Shown piece after piece: positions 1 through 7,967 of a stretch of DNA of 25,575 bases. The stretch's first letter is position 1. Each line of letters opens with the position of its first letter. The DNA is from Treponema sp. UBA4307. Lineage in GTDB: Bacteria; Spirochaetota; Spirochaetia; Treponematales; Treponemataceae. The position numbers and the translations under genes were made by a program. A model generated the notes under the pieces. That model made no database searches. It worked only from the letters and a program-made list of their open reading frames with translations, and was not told where the DNA came from. The DNA lies in assembly GCA_002394685.1 (NCBI GenBank), contig DGUP01000074.1:1-25575 (forward strand), read 5' to 3'.

Positions 1-811
1 AGGTGTACCAAAGATCATCGTATTCCTTAACAAGGTTGACCTCGTTGATGATCCAGATCTTCTCGAACTCGTAGTAGAAGAAGTAAAAGATACAGTTGCA
101 AGCTACGGTTTCTCTGCAGATACACCAATTATCCAGGGTTCTGCATTCAAGGCTCTCAACGCTTCAGAAGATCCTGCTAATACACAGTGTATCGAAGAAC
201 TGCTTACAGCAATGGATACATGGTTTGATGATCCAGTTCGCGATGATCAGAAGCCATTCTTGATGCCAATTGAAGACATCTTCACAATCTCTGGTCGTGG
301 TACAGTAGTAACAGGACGTATCGAACGTGGTGTTGTTCACATGGGTGACGCTGTTCAGATCGTAGGTATCCGCCCAACTCAGGATACAACAGTTACTGGT
401 ATTGAAATGTTCAACAAGACACTTCAGGAAGGTATGGCTGGTGATAACGCTGGTATCCTCGTACGTGGTATTGAAAAGAAGGATGTAATCCGTGGTCAGG
501 TTCTTGCTGCACCAAAGTCTATCAACCCACACACAAAGTTCGAAGCTCAGATCTACGTTCTTTCAAAGGAAGAAGGTGGTCGTCACTCTCCATTCTTCAC
601 AGGATATCGCCCACAGTTCTACTTCAGAACAACAGATATCACTGGTACAGTTGAACTTGAACCTGGAACAGACATGGTTAAGCCTGGTGACAACGTAAAG
701 ATCATCGGTGAACTTATCCACCCAATCGCTATGGACGAAGGTCTTAAGCTTGCTATCCGTGAAGGCGGTCGTACAATCGCTTCTGGTCAGGTAACAAAGA
801 TTATCGAGTAG
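1..811 (+). CDS. tuf: Elongation factor Tu, C-terminal part (5' truncated by window)
   Basis: Translation GTPase that delivers aminoacyl-tRNA to the ribosomal A site. The reading frame is open from base 2 to the TAG at 809-811, about 269 residues, so roughly the first third is outside the window. The GTPase motif NKVD (bases 29-40) is visible, followed by the SAxKAL-type motif (GSAFKALN), then domain II (GRGTVVTGRIERG) and domain III ending in EGGRTIASGQVTKIIE. The G5 motif has Phe where many bacteria have Leu (SAFKAL versus SALKAL). It sits directly upstream of rpsJ, an arrangement seen in treponemes, instead of beside fusA only. Identity is certain; the missing 5' end prevents comment on start or promoter. 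Confidence 0.98.
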   Translation, partial: GVPKIIVFLNKVDLVDDPDLLELVVEEVKDTVASYGFSADTPIIQGSAFKALNASEDPANTQCIEELLTAMDTWFDDPVRDDQKPFLMPIEDIFTISGRGTVVTGRIERGVVHMGDAVQIVGIRPTQDTTVTGIEMFNKTLQEGMAGDNAGILVRGIEKKDVIRGQVLAAPKSINPHTKFEAQIYVLSKEEGGRHSPFFTGYRPQFYFRTTDITGTVELEPGTDMVKPGDNVKIIGELIHPIAMDEGLKLAIREGGRTIASGQVTKIIE

Positions 812-835
812 TCTTTTAGACGAATATTTAATGAG

Positions 836-859
836 CAGGATGGGGTCAAACCTGTCCTG
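836..859 (+). promoter_or_regulatory. Hairpin in the tuf-rpsJ spacer
   Basis: A 9-bp stem (836-844 with 851-859, two G-U pairs) closes a 6-base loop. No T tract follows, so it is not a classic terminator. It ends 9 bases before the GGAG ribosome binding site of rpsJ. It could be an mRNA processing or stability element between the highly expressed tuf and the r-protein message. Function is not established. Confidence 0.4.
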
Positions 860-877
860 TTCAAATTGGAGAACAAC

Positions 878-1186
878 ATGGCAAACGGCAAGATTCGTGT
901 AAGACTTCGCGCATTTGACGTAGCTCTTATCGATCAGAGTGCAAAAGACATCGTACAGCAGGTTCAGAAGGCTGGTGCTAAAGTTTCAGGCCCAATCCCT
1001 CTTCCTACAAGAATCAATAAGGTAACAGTTCTTCGTTCTGTTTTCGTAAACAAAAAGTCACGTGAACAGTTTGAAATGAGAACTCACAAGCGCCTTATCG
1101 ACATTTTTGATCCTAGCTCAGAAGTTATGGATTCATTAATGAAGCTTGAATTACCTGCAGGTGTTGACGTAGAAATTAAGCAGTAA
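878..1186 (+). CDS. rpsJ: 30S ribosomal protein S10
   Basis: Small-subunit head protein, also the NusE antitermination factor. Start chosen at ATG 878 (MANGKIRVRLRAFD), giving 102 residues, the normal S10 length. An in-frame TTG at 866 would add four residues, but GGAG at 868-871 lies 6 bases before the ATG and is its ribosome binding site, so the TTG cannot be the main start. Typical S10 features are GPIPLPTR and the MRTHKRLIDI segment. It follows tuf after a 66-base spacer containing a hairpin and precedes a 119-base structured spacer before rplC. Confidence 0.97.
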   Translation: MANGKIRVRLRAFDVALIDQSAKDIVQQVQKAGAKVSGPIPLPTRINKVTVLRSVFVNKKSREQFEMRTHKRLIDIFDPSSEVMDSLMKLELPAGVDVEIKQ

Positions 1187-1224
1187 TTTAGGGTTTCAGA
1201 TTACTGTATAAAATTAATGGTAAC

Positions 1225-1285
1225 GGTCCCCTGGATCGGGGATGGCGACCAATATAAAAAACGAATGGGCAAGTTACTCGTCCAT
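1225..1285 (+). promoter_or_regulatory. Two consecutive hairpins in the rpsJ-rplC spacer (candidate r-protein leader)
   Basis: The spacer 1187-1305 is long for this otherwise tight cluster. First element: CCCC 1228-1231 pairs with GGGG 1238-1241, and GGT 1225-1227 can pair with ACC 1248-1250 around a bulge. Second element: 1265-1273 pairs with 1277-1285 around a 3-base loop, 9 bp with one A-C mismatch and one G-U. The rplC ribosome binding site (TAGGAG, 1294-1299) follows immediately. A TATAAA-like hexamer at 1207-1212 has no good -35 partner. A cis-regulatory leader for rplC onward is an inference. Confidence 0.4.
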
Positions 1286-1305
1286 CGTAATTATAGGAGA
1301 TTCAG

Positions 1306-1926
1306 ATGAAAGGTCTGATTGCAAAGAAAGTAGGAATGACACAGGTATTCGACGAAAACGGAAATCTGATACCAGTAACCGTGATCCGCGTTGATCCAAA
1401 TACAGTCGTTGCTACAAAAACAGAAGAGAAGTGCGGCTATAACGCTGTTGTTCTTGGTCTTGATGATATGAAGGCTAACAAGGCAACAAAGTCATATGCT
1501 AAGCAGTTCCCTGAAAACATTACACCAAAGCGTCATCTTAAAGAATTCCGCGACTTTGAAGGCGAAGTAAAAGTTGGCGATCAGCTTGGTGTTGAATTGT
1601 TCGACAAGGTTCGTTTCATCGACGTAACTGGTACCTCAAAAGGTAAGGGTTTCCAAGGTGTAATGAAGAGATGGGGCTTCCATGGTGGACGTAAATCTCA
1701 CGGTTCTAAATTCCATCGTGAAGCTGGTGGTACTGGATGTTCTACAACTCCTGGTCACTGTCTTAAGAATGTTAAGATGCCAGGACATATGGGTTGTGAT
1801 CGTGTTACAGTGCAGAATCTTAAGGTTATCAAAGTAGACCCTGAGCTTAAGGTTTTGATGGTTCGTGGTGCAGTACCTGGAGTTAAAGATGCAACACTTA
1901 TCGTTAAGGCTGCAGTAAAGAAATAA
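1306..1926 (+). CDS. rplC: 50S ribosomal protein L3
   Basis: Primary 23S-binding protein whose central loop approaches the peptidyl transferase centre. It is 206 residues, a normal bacterial length. Typical N-terminus MKGLIAKKVGMTQVFDENG, then VTGTSKGKGFQGVMKRWGF and the SHGSKFHR loop, ending with VRGAVPGVKDATLIVK. The loop after SHGSKFHR carries three cysteines (in GTGCSTTPGHC and GHMGC), more than in common L3 sequences. ATG 1306 is preceded by TAGGAG. Only 17 bases separate it from rplD. Confidence 0.97.
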   Translation: MKGLIAKKVGMTQVFDENGNLIPVTVIRVDPNTVVATKTEEKCGYNAVVLGLDDMKANKATKSYAKQFPENITPKRHLKEFRDFEGEVKVGDQLGVELFDKVRFIDVTGTSKGKGFQGVMKRWGFHGGRKSHGSKFHREAGGTGCSTTPGHCLKNVKMPGHMGCDRVTVQNLKVIKVDPELKVLMVRGAVPGVKDATLIVKAAVKK

Positions 1927-1943
1927 GGTCGAGGAATAGTTTT

Positions 1944-2579
1944 ATGGAAAAGAAAGTCTATTCAATCGATGGTAAAGAACTCAGGACTATTAATCTTGAT
2001 GATAAAGTTTTCGGACTCCCAGTGAACGAAGATGTTATCTATTATGCCATCACAAACGAATTAGCTAATAAGCGTGTAGGAACAGCTTGTACAAAGACAC
2101 GTTCTGAAGTACATGGCAGCAATGCTAAGCCTTACAAGCAGAAGGGTACTGGTAATGCACGTCGTGGTGATAAGAAGTCACCAATTACAGTAGGTGGAGG
2201 TACAATTTTTGGACCAAAGCCACGCGATTACAGCTATGCAATTCCTAAGAAAGAAAAGCGTCTTGCAATGAAGTCAATCTTGAGTCTTCAGGCTCAGGCA
2301 GACAGACTCGTAGTAGTTGAAGACTTCACTGTAGAAAGTGGAAAGACAAAGGATTTGGTAAAGATTCTTAACAATTTTGCAAAGGATGAACGCACAGTTA
2401 TTATCACAAAAGATGATGACAAGCTTATCCGCCGCGCTGGAAAGAACCTTCCAAACGTTTATTTCCTTTCATATAACCGCCTTCGCGCACATGACCTCTT
2501 CTACGGAAGAAAGGTTGTTTTACTTGAAGGTGCTGCAAAGAATCTTTCTGAATTCTATGCTGAAAAGGAGGCTGAATAA
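1944..2579 (+). CDS. rplD: 50S ribosomal protein L4
   Basis: Large-subunit protein lining the exit tunnel; in Escherichia coli it is also the repressor of the S10 operon. It is 211 residues. The tunnel loop is recognisable (KPYKQKGTGNARRGDKKSP, then GGGTIFGPKPRDYSY). Ribosome binding site is GAGGAA upstream of ATG 1944. The stop TAA overlaps the rplW start by one base (TAATG), and the last codons (AAAAGGAGGCTG) supply the rplW ribosome binding site, so L4 and L23 are translationally coupled. Whether L4 acts as an autogenous regulator here cannot be read from the sequence. Confidence 0.97.
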   Translation: MEKKVYSIDGKELRTINLDDKVFGLPVNEDVIYYAITNELANKRVGTACTKTRSEVHGSNAKPYKQKGTGNARRGDKKSPITVGGGTIFGPKPRDYSYAIPKKEKRLAMKSILSLQAQADRLVVVEDFTVESGKTKDLVKILNNFAKDERTVIITKDDDKLIRRAGKNLPNVYFLSYNRLRAHDLFYGRKVVLLEGAAKNLSEFYAEKEAE

Positions 2580-2863
2580 TGAACTTCGAAGATGTTCTTA
2601 TTGAACCTGTTCTTTCAGAAAAGGCAACAGCTCTTCGTGAGCAGAATAAGTATACATTTATTGTAAACCCATCTGCTACAAAGATTCAGATTAAGGAAGC
2701 TGTACGCAAACTTTTTAACGTAAAGGTTGTTGACTGCACAACAGTTAACGTACAGGGAAAGGTAAAGCGCCTTCGTGCTCAGCCTGGAAGAACTGCCAGC
2801 TACAAGAAAGCAATCGTTAAGCTTGCTCCTGGCGAAACAATCAAGGTATTCGAAGGCGTCTGA
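2579..2863 (+). CDS. rplW: 50S ribosomal protein L23
   Basis: Protein at the tunnel exit that docks trigger factor and the signal recognition particle. It is 94 residues, normal length. The N-terminus has the family pattern (VLIEPVLSEKATALREQNKY), followed by VNPSATKIQIKEAVRKLFNVKV and the basic loop GKVKRLRAQPGR. The start ATG 2579 overlaps the rplD stop by one base. Confidence 0.96.
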   Translation: MNFEDVLIEPVLSEKATALREQNKYTFIVNPSATKIQIKEAVRKLFNVKVVDCTTVNVQGKVKRLRAQPGRTASYKKAIVKLAPGETIKVFEGV

Positions 2864-2894
2864 GCCTTTGAGTAGTTATTAGAAGGGGAACCAT

Positions 2895-3719
2895 ATGGCT
2901 CTTAAGATATACAAACCTTATACAAAAGGTACACGTGGTCGTGTTGACTTAGTTCGCGACCAGTTGACAGCCGATAAACCCGAAAAGTCATTAACTTCAG
3001 GCCGCAAGTCAAACGGTGGTCGTGGAGCTGGCGGACGTATTTCTGTACGTCATCAGGGTGGCGGTCACAAAAGAAAGTATCGTGAAATTGATTTCAAGAG
3101 AAATAAGCACGGTATTCCTGGAACTGTAAAGACGATCGAATACGATCCATTCCGCAGTGCAGATATCGCTTTGATTGCATATGCTGATGGTGAAAAGCGT
3201 TATATCATCGCTCCAAAGGGTCTTACAGTTGGACAGAAGATTTTGTCAGGTGAAAATGCAACTCCTACAGTAGGAAACGCACTTCCACTTTCTGCAATTC
3301 CTGTTGGTTTCACAATCCACAACATTGAACTTACACTTGGTCGTGGTGGACAGCTTGTTCGCTCAGCAGGTGCAGGTGCACAGGTTGCCGGTAAAGAAGG
3401 TGAATATGTAAGTGTTCGTCTTCCATCTGGAGAAATGAGACGTATCAACGGTAAATGTTATGCAACAATTGGTATTGTTGGTAACGAAGAACGTATGAAT
3501 ACAAAGCTTGGTAAAGCCGGTCGTAACAGATGGCGCGGTATCCGCCCAACAGTACGCGGTATGGCTATGAACCCAGTAGATCACCCACTTGGTGGTGGTG
3601 AAGGCGCTGGTAAGGGACATCAGCCAGTTACTCCTTGGGGACAGCCTTGTCGTGGTTACAAGACTCGTAACAAGAGAAAGACAACTGAGCGTTTCATTAT
3701 TAGCCACCGTAAGAAGTAG
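2895..3719 (+). CDS. rplB: 50S ribosomal protein L2
   Basis: Highly conserved 23S-binding protein needed for subunit joining and peptidyl transferase assembly. It is 274 residues, standard length. Hallmarks are SGRKSNGGRGAGGRISVRHQGGGHK, IEYDPFRSADIALI, and the C-terminal segment from MNPVDHPLGGGEGAGKGHQP with its invariant histidines, ending in a basic tail. ATG 2895 follows an AGAAGGGGA ribosome binding site after a 31-base gap from rplW. Confidence 0.98.
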   Translation: MALKIYKPYTKGTRGRVDLVRDQLTADKPEKSLTSGRKSNGGRGAGGRISVRHQGGGHKRKYREIDFKRNKHGIPGTVKTIEYDPFRSADIALIAYADGEKRYIIAPKGLTVGQKILSGENATPTVGNALPLSAIPVGFTIHNIELTLGRGGQLVRSAGAGAQVAGKEGEYVSVRLPSGEMRRINGKCYATIGIVGNEERMNTKLGKAGRNRWRGIRPTVRGMAMNPVDHPLGGGEGAGKGHQPVTPWGQPCRGYKTRNKRKTTERFIISHRKK

Positions 3720-3733
3720 GATAGGAGATAATC

Positions 3734-4015
3734 GTGTCAAGATCAGTTAAGAAAGGCCCTTTTGTAGAAAAATCTCTCTACAAAAAGGTTATCGAAATGA
3801 ATAAAGCTTCAGCAGCTGATAAGAAGATTATTAAGACTTATTCCCGCTGCTCTACAATTATTCCTGAAATGGTTGGAAATACTATTTCAGTTCACAATGG
3901 AAAGTCATGGATTCCAGTATACGTAACAGAAAACTTAGTAGGCCACAAGCTTGGTGAGTTCGCTGCTACTCGTACATTCAAGGGACATGGCGGCGACAAA
4001 GCTGCAAAGAAATAA
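3734..4015 (+). CDS. rpsS: 30S ribosomal protein S19
   Basis: Small-subunit head protein forming a heterodimer with S13 and contacting the A-site tRNA. It is 93 residues, standard. The start is GTG 3734, fixed by TAGGAG at 3722-3727 and by the conserved N-terminus (SRSVKKGPFVEKSL). Other conserved parts are YSRCSTIIPEMVG, VHNGKSWIPVYVTENLVGH and the ATRTFKGH C-terminal motif. A GTG start in this cluster is shared only with rpsQ. Confidence 0.97.
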   Translation: MSRSVKKGPFVEKSLYKKVIEMNKASAADKKIIKTYSRCSTIIPEMVGNTISVHNGKSWIPVYVTENLVGHKLGEFAATRTFKGHGGDKAAKK

Positions 4016-4028
4016 TAGGAGGTAGACA

Positions 4029-4385
4029 ATGTCAGAAAATAAAGGTTACAAAGCAGTAACAAAGTTCTTAATTGCATCTCCTACAAAGGTTCGCCCTGTA
4101 GCTAATGTTGTTAAGCAGAAGTCTTGCTCAGACGCACTTGCAATTCTTGAAAATATGCCTCAGAAGGGCGCAAAATTAATCAGCGGTACACTTAAGTCTG
4201 CTGTTGCAAATGCTCTCAATTTGAACAAGAAACTTGATGAAGATATGCTCTACGTACGTGAAATTCGCATCGACGAAGGTCCAAGATTAAAGAGAGTATG
4301 GTTCCGCGGTCGTGGCCGTGCAGATCAGCTCCTCAAGCGTATGTGCCATATCACAGTTGTAGTTGACGAAAAGGCGGGAAAATAA
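4029..4385 (+). CDS. rplV: 50S ribosomal protein L22
   Basis: Large-subunit protein whose beta-hairpin lines the exit tunnel beside L4. It is 118 residues. Family signatures are SPTKVRPVANVV, the SAVANALN segment and the hairpin-region IDEGPRLKRVWFRGRGRAD, followed by CHITVVVDE. A GGAGG ribosome binding site precedes ATG 4029. The stop TAA overlaps the rpsC ATG by one base. Confidence 0.96.
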   Translation: MSENKGYKAVTKFLIASPTKVRPVANVVKQKSCSDALAILENMPQKGAKLISGTLKSAVANALNLNKKLDEDMLYVREIRIDEGPRLKRVWFRGRGRADQLLKRMCHITVVVDEKAGK

Positions 4386-5125
4386 TGGGTCAGAAAGTTA
4401 ATCCTATCGGTTTACGCCTTGGTGTAAACAAAACATGGCAGTCTCGTTGGTATGCTGGTCCTCGTGACTATGCAAACTACTTCCTTGAAGACATGAAGAT
4501 TCGCAAGATCGTTAGTGAACTTCCAGAATGTAAGAACGCAGACATTGCAGAAATTGAAATTGTACGCCACCCACAGCGTGTTACAATCGTTATTCACACA
4601 GCTCGTCCTGGTGTTATCATTGGTGTTAAGGGTGCTACAATCGAAAAAATTAGTGTTGATATTCAGAAGCAGTTAACAACTAAGGTCCAGATTAAGATCA
4701 AGGAAGTTAAGAAGCCTGAAGTAAATGCTTCACTTATCGCTCAGAACATTGGTCGTCAGCTTTCTGGTAGAGGTTCTTTCAAGAAGGCTCTCAAGCAGGC
4801 TACATCTGGTGCAATGAGAGGTGGTGCACAGGGTATCAAGATTCGTCTTTCTGGACGTCTTGGTGGTGCAGAAATGAAGCGTTCTGAAGAGCACAAGGAA
4901 GGACGCGTTCCTCTCCACACTCTTCGTGCTGATATCGACTATGGAACATTTGAAGCACATACAACATACGGTAAAATCGGTATTAAAGTATGGGTATTCA
5001 ATGGAATGAACTACGGACATGATCAGAAAGAAGATGCTGGTGATATCGTAAAGAAGCCACGTCGTGACAACCGTAAGTCTAACCGTGCTCCAAAAGCTGA
5101 GGAAGGAAAAGTAGAAAATGCTTAG
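4385..5125 (+). CDS. rpsC: 30S ribosomal protein S3
   Basis: Small-subunit head/neck protein at the mRNA entry channel, part of the ribosomal helicase. It is 246 residues, slightly longer than the E. coli form because of a lysine/arginine-rich tail (from about residue 215, KKPRRDNRKSNRAPK). The N-terminus GQKVNPIGLRLGVNKTW is diagnostic. The KH domain GxxG loop appears as PGVIIGVKGATIEKI (residues 75-89). One-base overlap with rplV upstream and 8-base overlap with rplP downstream suggest coupled translation. Confidence 0.97.
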   Translation: MGQKVNPIGLRLGVNKTWQSRWYAGPRDYANYFLEDMKIRKIVSELPECKNADIAEIEIVRHPQRVTIVIHTARPGVIIGVKGATIEKISVDIQKQLTTKVQIKIKEVKKPEVNASLIAQNIGRQLSGRGSFKKALKQATSGAMRGGAQGIKIRLSGRLGGAEMKRSEEHKEGRVPLHTLRADIDYGTFEAHTTYGKIGIKVWVFNGMNYGHDQKEDAGDIVKKPRRDNRKSNRAPKAEEGKVENA

Positions 5126-5534
5126 TCCAAAAAGAGTAGCACACCGCAAAGTACAGCGCGGTCGTCCAACAGGAAACGCTACACGTACAAACTTCGTAGA
5201 TTTTGGTGACGTAGCACTCGTTGCAATGGAACCAGTTTGGCTTTCTGCCAGACATATTGAAGCTGCCCGTGTTGCAATTAACCGTTGTATAAATCGTCAG
5301 GGTCAGATGTGGACACGTGTGTTCCCAGATAAGCCTGTTTCTAAGAAACCTGCTGATACTCGTATGGGTAAAGGTAAGGGTGCTCCAGAATTCTGGGCTG
5401 CTGTTATCAAACCTGGCATGATTTTATTTGAAGTTGGTGGCGTAGACAGGAATCTGGCTGTAAAGGCTATGACTCTTGCTGCAAGTAAGCTTCCAATTAA
5501 GACAAAAGTGGCAATTCGCCCAACAATTGAGTAG
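5118..5534 (+). CDS. rplP: 50S ribosomal protein L16
   Basis: Large-subunit protein near the A site and 5S rRNA. It is 138 residues, typical. The start ATG 5118 lies inside the end of rpsC (8-base overlap) and is supported by the family N-terminus (MLSPKRVAHRKVQRGR) and by GGAAGG at 5101-5106. Conserved parts are the ARHIEAARVAINR segment, VFPDKPVSKKPADTRMGKGKG and the C-terminal LAASKLPIKTKV. Confidence 0.97.
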   Translation: MLSPKRVAHRKVQRGRPTGNATRTNFVDFGDVALVAMEPVWLSARHIEAARVAINRCINRQGQMWTRVFPDKPVSKKPADTRMGKGKGAPEFWAAVIKPGMILFEVGGVDRNLAVKAMTLAASKLPIKTKVAIRPTIE

Positions 5535-5543
5535 GAGTAAGAG

Positions 5544-5786
5544 ATGGCTGATTCAAAGAAAAAGAATGACAAAAGTCTTTCTTATGATGAACTCGTTGCT
5601 AAGCGCGATGACCTTAAGAAGAAGTACATGGACCTTCGCTTTCAGGCAATTATTGGTCATGTAGATAACCCAATGCAGAAGCGTATAATGCGTCGTGAAA
5701 TCGCACGCTTGAATACACTTATTCATCAGCAGGATCTGGCAAAGTTCAGAGCAGCTGCTGCTGAAGCAATCGCTGCAAAAAACTAG
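5544..5786 (+). CDS. rpmC: 50S ribosomal protein L29
   Basis: Small helical protein next to the tunnel exit beside L23. It is 80 residues, longer than the usual 60-72, with a lysine-rich N-terminal extension (MADSKKKNDK) and an alanine-rich C-terminal end. The core family pattern is present: SYDELVAKRDDLKKKYMDLRFQ and RIMRREIARLNTLI. It lies between rplP and rpsQ, its usual place. GGAG upstream supports ATG 5544. Confidence 0.94.
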   Translation: MADSKKKNDKSLSYDELVAKRDDLKKKYMDLRFQAIIGHVDNPMQKRIMRREIARLNTLIHQQDLAKFRAAAAEAIAAKN

Positions 5787-5796
5787 GAGCTGACCC

Positions 5797-6069
5797 GTGG
5801 AAGAACAGACAAAGCAGGCAAAGGCTGCAAAACGTTCATTCGTAGGTATCGTCATTAGTGATAAGATGGATAAAACTATCGTTGTTTCTATCGATACAAA
5901 GAAAATGGACCGCCTTTATAAGAAATATGTCACACGGACAAAGAAGTGTAAGGCTCACGATGAAAACAATGATGCTCATATTGGAGATACTGTTCGCATC
6001 GTGGAATGTAGTCCAATCAGCAAAGATAAGTGCTGGCGCCTCGACGCAGTAATCGAGAGAGCTAAATAA
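5797..6069 (+). CDS. rpsQ: 30S ribosomal protein S17
   Basis: Primary 16S-binding protein of the small-subunit body. It is 90 residues. The start is GTG 5797, placed by TAGGAG (5784-5789), which includes the rpmC stop codon. Family features are the FVGIVISDKMDKTIVVSID segment, then YKKYVTRTKKCKAHDENN, and a C-terminal VRIVECSPISKDKCWRLDAVIERA. Three cysteines occur in the second half, without a metal-binding pattern. Confidence 0.95.
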   Translation: MEEQTKQAKAAKRSFVGIVISDKMDKTIVVSIDTKKMDRLYKKYVTRTKKCKAHDENNDAHIGDTVRIVECSPISKDKCWRLDAVIERAK

Positions 6070-6085
6070 GCAAGGAGTTTGAATT

Positions 6086-6454
6086 ATGCTGCAGATGCAA
6101 TCTAAATTGACTGTTGCCGATAACTCTGGTGCTAAATTAGTTCAGGTTATTAAGGTGCTCGGTGGATCACATCGCCGCTACGCTGGTATTGGTGACATTG
6201 TTGTGGTAGCTGTTAAGGAAGCAATTCCTACATCTACAATCAAAGAAGGTTCAGTACAGAAGGCAGTAATCGTTCGCGTTGCAAAGGAATACCGCCGTCC
6301 TGATGGAACATACATTCGTTTTGATGATAACGCTTGTGTTATCGTTGATGCTGATAAGAATCCAAAGGGTAAACGTATTTTCGGACCTGTAGCTCGTGAG
6401 CTTCGTGATATGGACTATATGAAGATCATTTCACTTGCTCCGGAAGTACTCTAA
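6086..6454 (+). CDS. rplN: 50S ribosomal protein L14
   Basis: Large-subunit interface protein forming an intersubunit bridge with 16S rRNA. It is 122 residues, exactly standard. The family is clear from LQMQSKLTVADNSGAKLVQ, the GGSHRRYAGIGDIVVVAVKEAIP segment, FDDNACVIVDADKNPKGKRIFGPV and RELRD near the end. AAGGAG precedes ATG 6086; the gap to rplX is 14 bases. Confidence 0.97.
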   Translation: MLQMQSKLTVADNSGAKLVQVIKVLGGSHRRYAGIGDIVVVAVKEAIPTSTIKEGSVQKAVIVRVAKEYRRPDGTYIRFDDNACVIVDADKNPKGKRIFGPVARELRDMDYMKIISLAPEVL

Positions 6455-6468
6455 GGAGTTGTTCCGTT

Positions 6469-6789
6469 ATGGCACAGAAGACAAAGATCCGTAAGGATGA
6501 CAACGTTGAAGTTATTGCCGGAAAGGACAAGGGCAAGCGCGGAACTGTTGTACGTGTACTCACAAAGGGTGACAAGACACGTGTAATCGTTGGCGGTGTT
6601 AACATTGTTAAGAAGGCAATGAAAAGAAGATCCCAGCAGGATGCAGGCGGTATCGCTGAAGTAGAAGCACCTCTGGATATTTCAAATGTAGCAATCGTAT
6701 GTAAAAAGTGCGGTGCTACAAGAATTGGTTACAAGCTTGACGGCGACAAGAAAGTTCGCGTATGCCGCAAGTGTGGAGAAACACTGTAA
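6469..6789 (+). CDS. rplX: 50S ribosomal protein L24 with zinc-ribbon-like C-terminus
   Basis: Assembly-initiating large-subunit protein. It is 106 residues. The KOW motif is near the N-terminus (DDNVEVIAGKDKGKRGTVVRV). The C-terminal half carries two CxxC pairs at residues 78/81 and 99/102, the zinc-binding form of L24 found in part of the bacteria. ATG 6469 follows AAGGAG. The stop TAA 6787-6789 overlaps the rplE ATG by one base. Confidence 0.96.
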   Translation: MAQKTKIRKDDNVEVIAGKDKGKRGTVVRVLTKGDKTRVIVGGVNIVKKAMKRRSQQDAGGIAEVEAPLDISNVAIVCKKCGATRIGYKLDGDKKVRVCRKCGETL

Positions 6790-7340
6790 TGGAAAATTAC
6801 GTACCACGGCTTAAGAAAGTCTATAAGGAAACAATCGCCCCTGAACTCTTTAAGGAGTTCGGTTATACATCTACAATGCAGATTCCAGCTATCAAAAAGG
6901 TAGTTGTAAGCATGGGTGTTGGTGAAGCTCTCACGAATAAGAAACTCCTTGATGCTGCAGTTACAGATCTCACTCAGATTACCGGTCAGAAGGCTGTTAA
7001 GACAAGAGCAAAGAAAAGTATTGCAAACTTCAAACTTCGTGAAGGCAATGAAGTAGGTGCAATGGTAACACTTCGCGGAAACATCATGTATGAATTCCTC
7101 GATCGTCTTATCAACGTTGCACTTCCACGTGTAAAGGATTTCCGCGGTATCAAGGCTACTGGCTTTGATGGACACGGAAACTTCTCTCTTGGTATTACAG
7201 AACAGATTATCTTCCCGGAAATCGACTTTGATAAAATCGTTAAGATTTCTGGAATGAACATCAGTATTGTTACAAGTGCAAAGACTGACAATGAAGCTCG
7301 TGCACTTTTGACAAAGTTCAATATGCCTTTTAGAAAATAA
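6789..7340 (+). CDS. rplE: 50S ribosomal protein L5
   Basis: 5S rRNA-binding protein of the central protuberance. Start chosen at ATG 6789 (MENYVPRLKKVYKETIAPEL), giving 183 residues, close to the family norm. The frame is open further upstream to 6762, but that would run through the end of rplX and add non-family residues. Hallmarks are IKKVVVSMGVGEA, the segment TRAKKSIANFKLREG, LPRVKDFRGI and GITEQIIFPEIDFDK. Confidence 0.96.
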   Translation: MENYVPRLKKVYKETIAPELFKEFGYTSTMQIPAIKKVVVSMGVGEALTNKKLLDAAVTDLTQITGQKAVKTRAKKSIANFKLREGNEVGAMVTLRGNIMYEFLDRLINVALPRVKDFRGIKATGFDGHGNFSLGITEQIIFPEIDFDKIVKISGMNISIVTSAKTDNEARALLTKFNMPFRK

Positions 7341-7351
7341 GGAAGAAGTTC

Positions 7352-7537
7352 ATGGCAAAGAAATCAATGGTTATCAAGGCGGCTAGAACACCTAAATTTA
7401 GCACAAGACGCTATAATAGATGTCAGATCTGTGGCCGTCCACATGGATATTTGCGCAAGTACAAGATTTGTCGTATTTGTTTCCGCAAATTAGCTAGTGA
7501 AGGCCTCTTACCAGGCGTCACAAAGTCATCTTGGTAG
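7352..7537 (+). CDS. rpsN: 30S ribosomal protein S14, zinc-binding (type Z)
   Basis: Small-subunit head protein. It is 61 residues, the short zinc-binding form (also called rpsZ), with CxxC pairs at residues 24/27 (NRCQICGR) and 40/43 (KICRICFR) and the C-terminal GLLPGVTKSSW. ATG 7352 follows GGAAG. It sits between rplE and rpsH as usual. With L24 and L36 it makes three zinc-type r-proteins in this cluster. Confidence 0.97.
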   Translation: MAKKSMVIKAARTPKFSTRRYNRCQICGRPHGYLRKYKICRICFRKLASEGLLPGVTKSSW

Positions 7538-7553
7538 TGGCAGGAGAATAGAA

Positions 7554-7955
7554 ATGGCAGCTTCAGACCCAATCGCAGATATGCTTGCAAAAGTCCAGAA
7601 TGCGGCAAAAGCCGGTCACGAAAAAGTAGATGTTCCTACTTCTAAGATGAAACTGGAAATTGTAAAGATCCTCAAGACTGAAGGATTTATTAAGAACTTC
7701 AAAAAAGTTCAGGATGACAACGGACACAGTATTATCAGAATCTTCCTGAAGTATGATGACTCAAACAAGTCAATCATCCACGGAATGAAGAGACTGTCTA
7801 CACCTGGTCGTCGTGTTTATTCTGGTTACAAGGATTTACCACGTGTCTACAATGGCTATGGTACATTAATTGTTTCAACATCAAGCGGTGTAACAACTGG
7901 CAAAAAAGCATCTGAAAAGATGGTTGGCGGCGAGTTGATTTGCACAGTATGGTAA
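7554..7955 (+). CDS. rpsH: 30S ribosomal protein S8
   Basis: Primary 16S-binding protein; in E. coli it also represses the spc operon. Start chosen at ATG 7554 (MAASDPIADMLAKVQNA), 133 residues, with AGGAG at 7542-7546. The frame is open upstream to 7497, but that overlaps rpsN and adds unrelated residues. Conserved parts are VDVPTSKMKLEIVKILKTEGF, the middle STPGRRVY segment, and the C-terminal STSSGVTTGKKASEKMVGGE motif. Confidence 0.96.
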   Translation: MAASDPIADMLAKVQNAAKAGHEKVDVPTSKMKLEIVKILKTEGFIKNFKKVQDDNGHSIIRIFLKYDDSNKSIIHGMKRLSTPGRRVYSGYKDLPRVYNGYGTLIVSTSSGVTTGKKASEKMVGGELICTVW

Positions 7956-7967
7956 TAGGAGAGGAAT

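Noticed and set aside
866..877. TTG start of rpsJ four codons upstream
   Set aside because: The bases in question contain the ribosome binding site of ATG 878, and the family length matches the ATG start.
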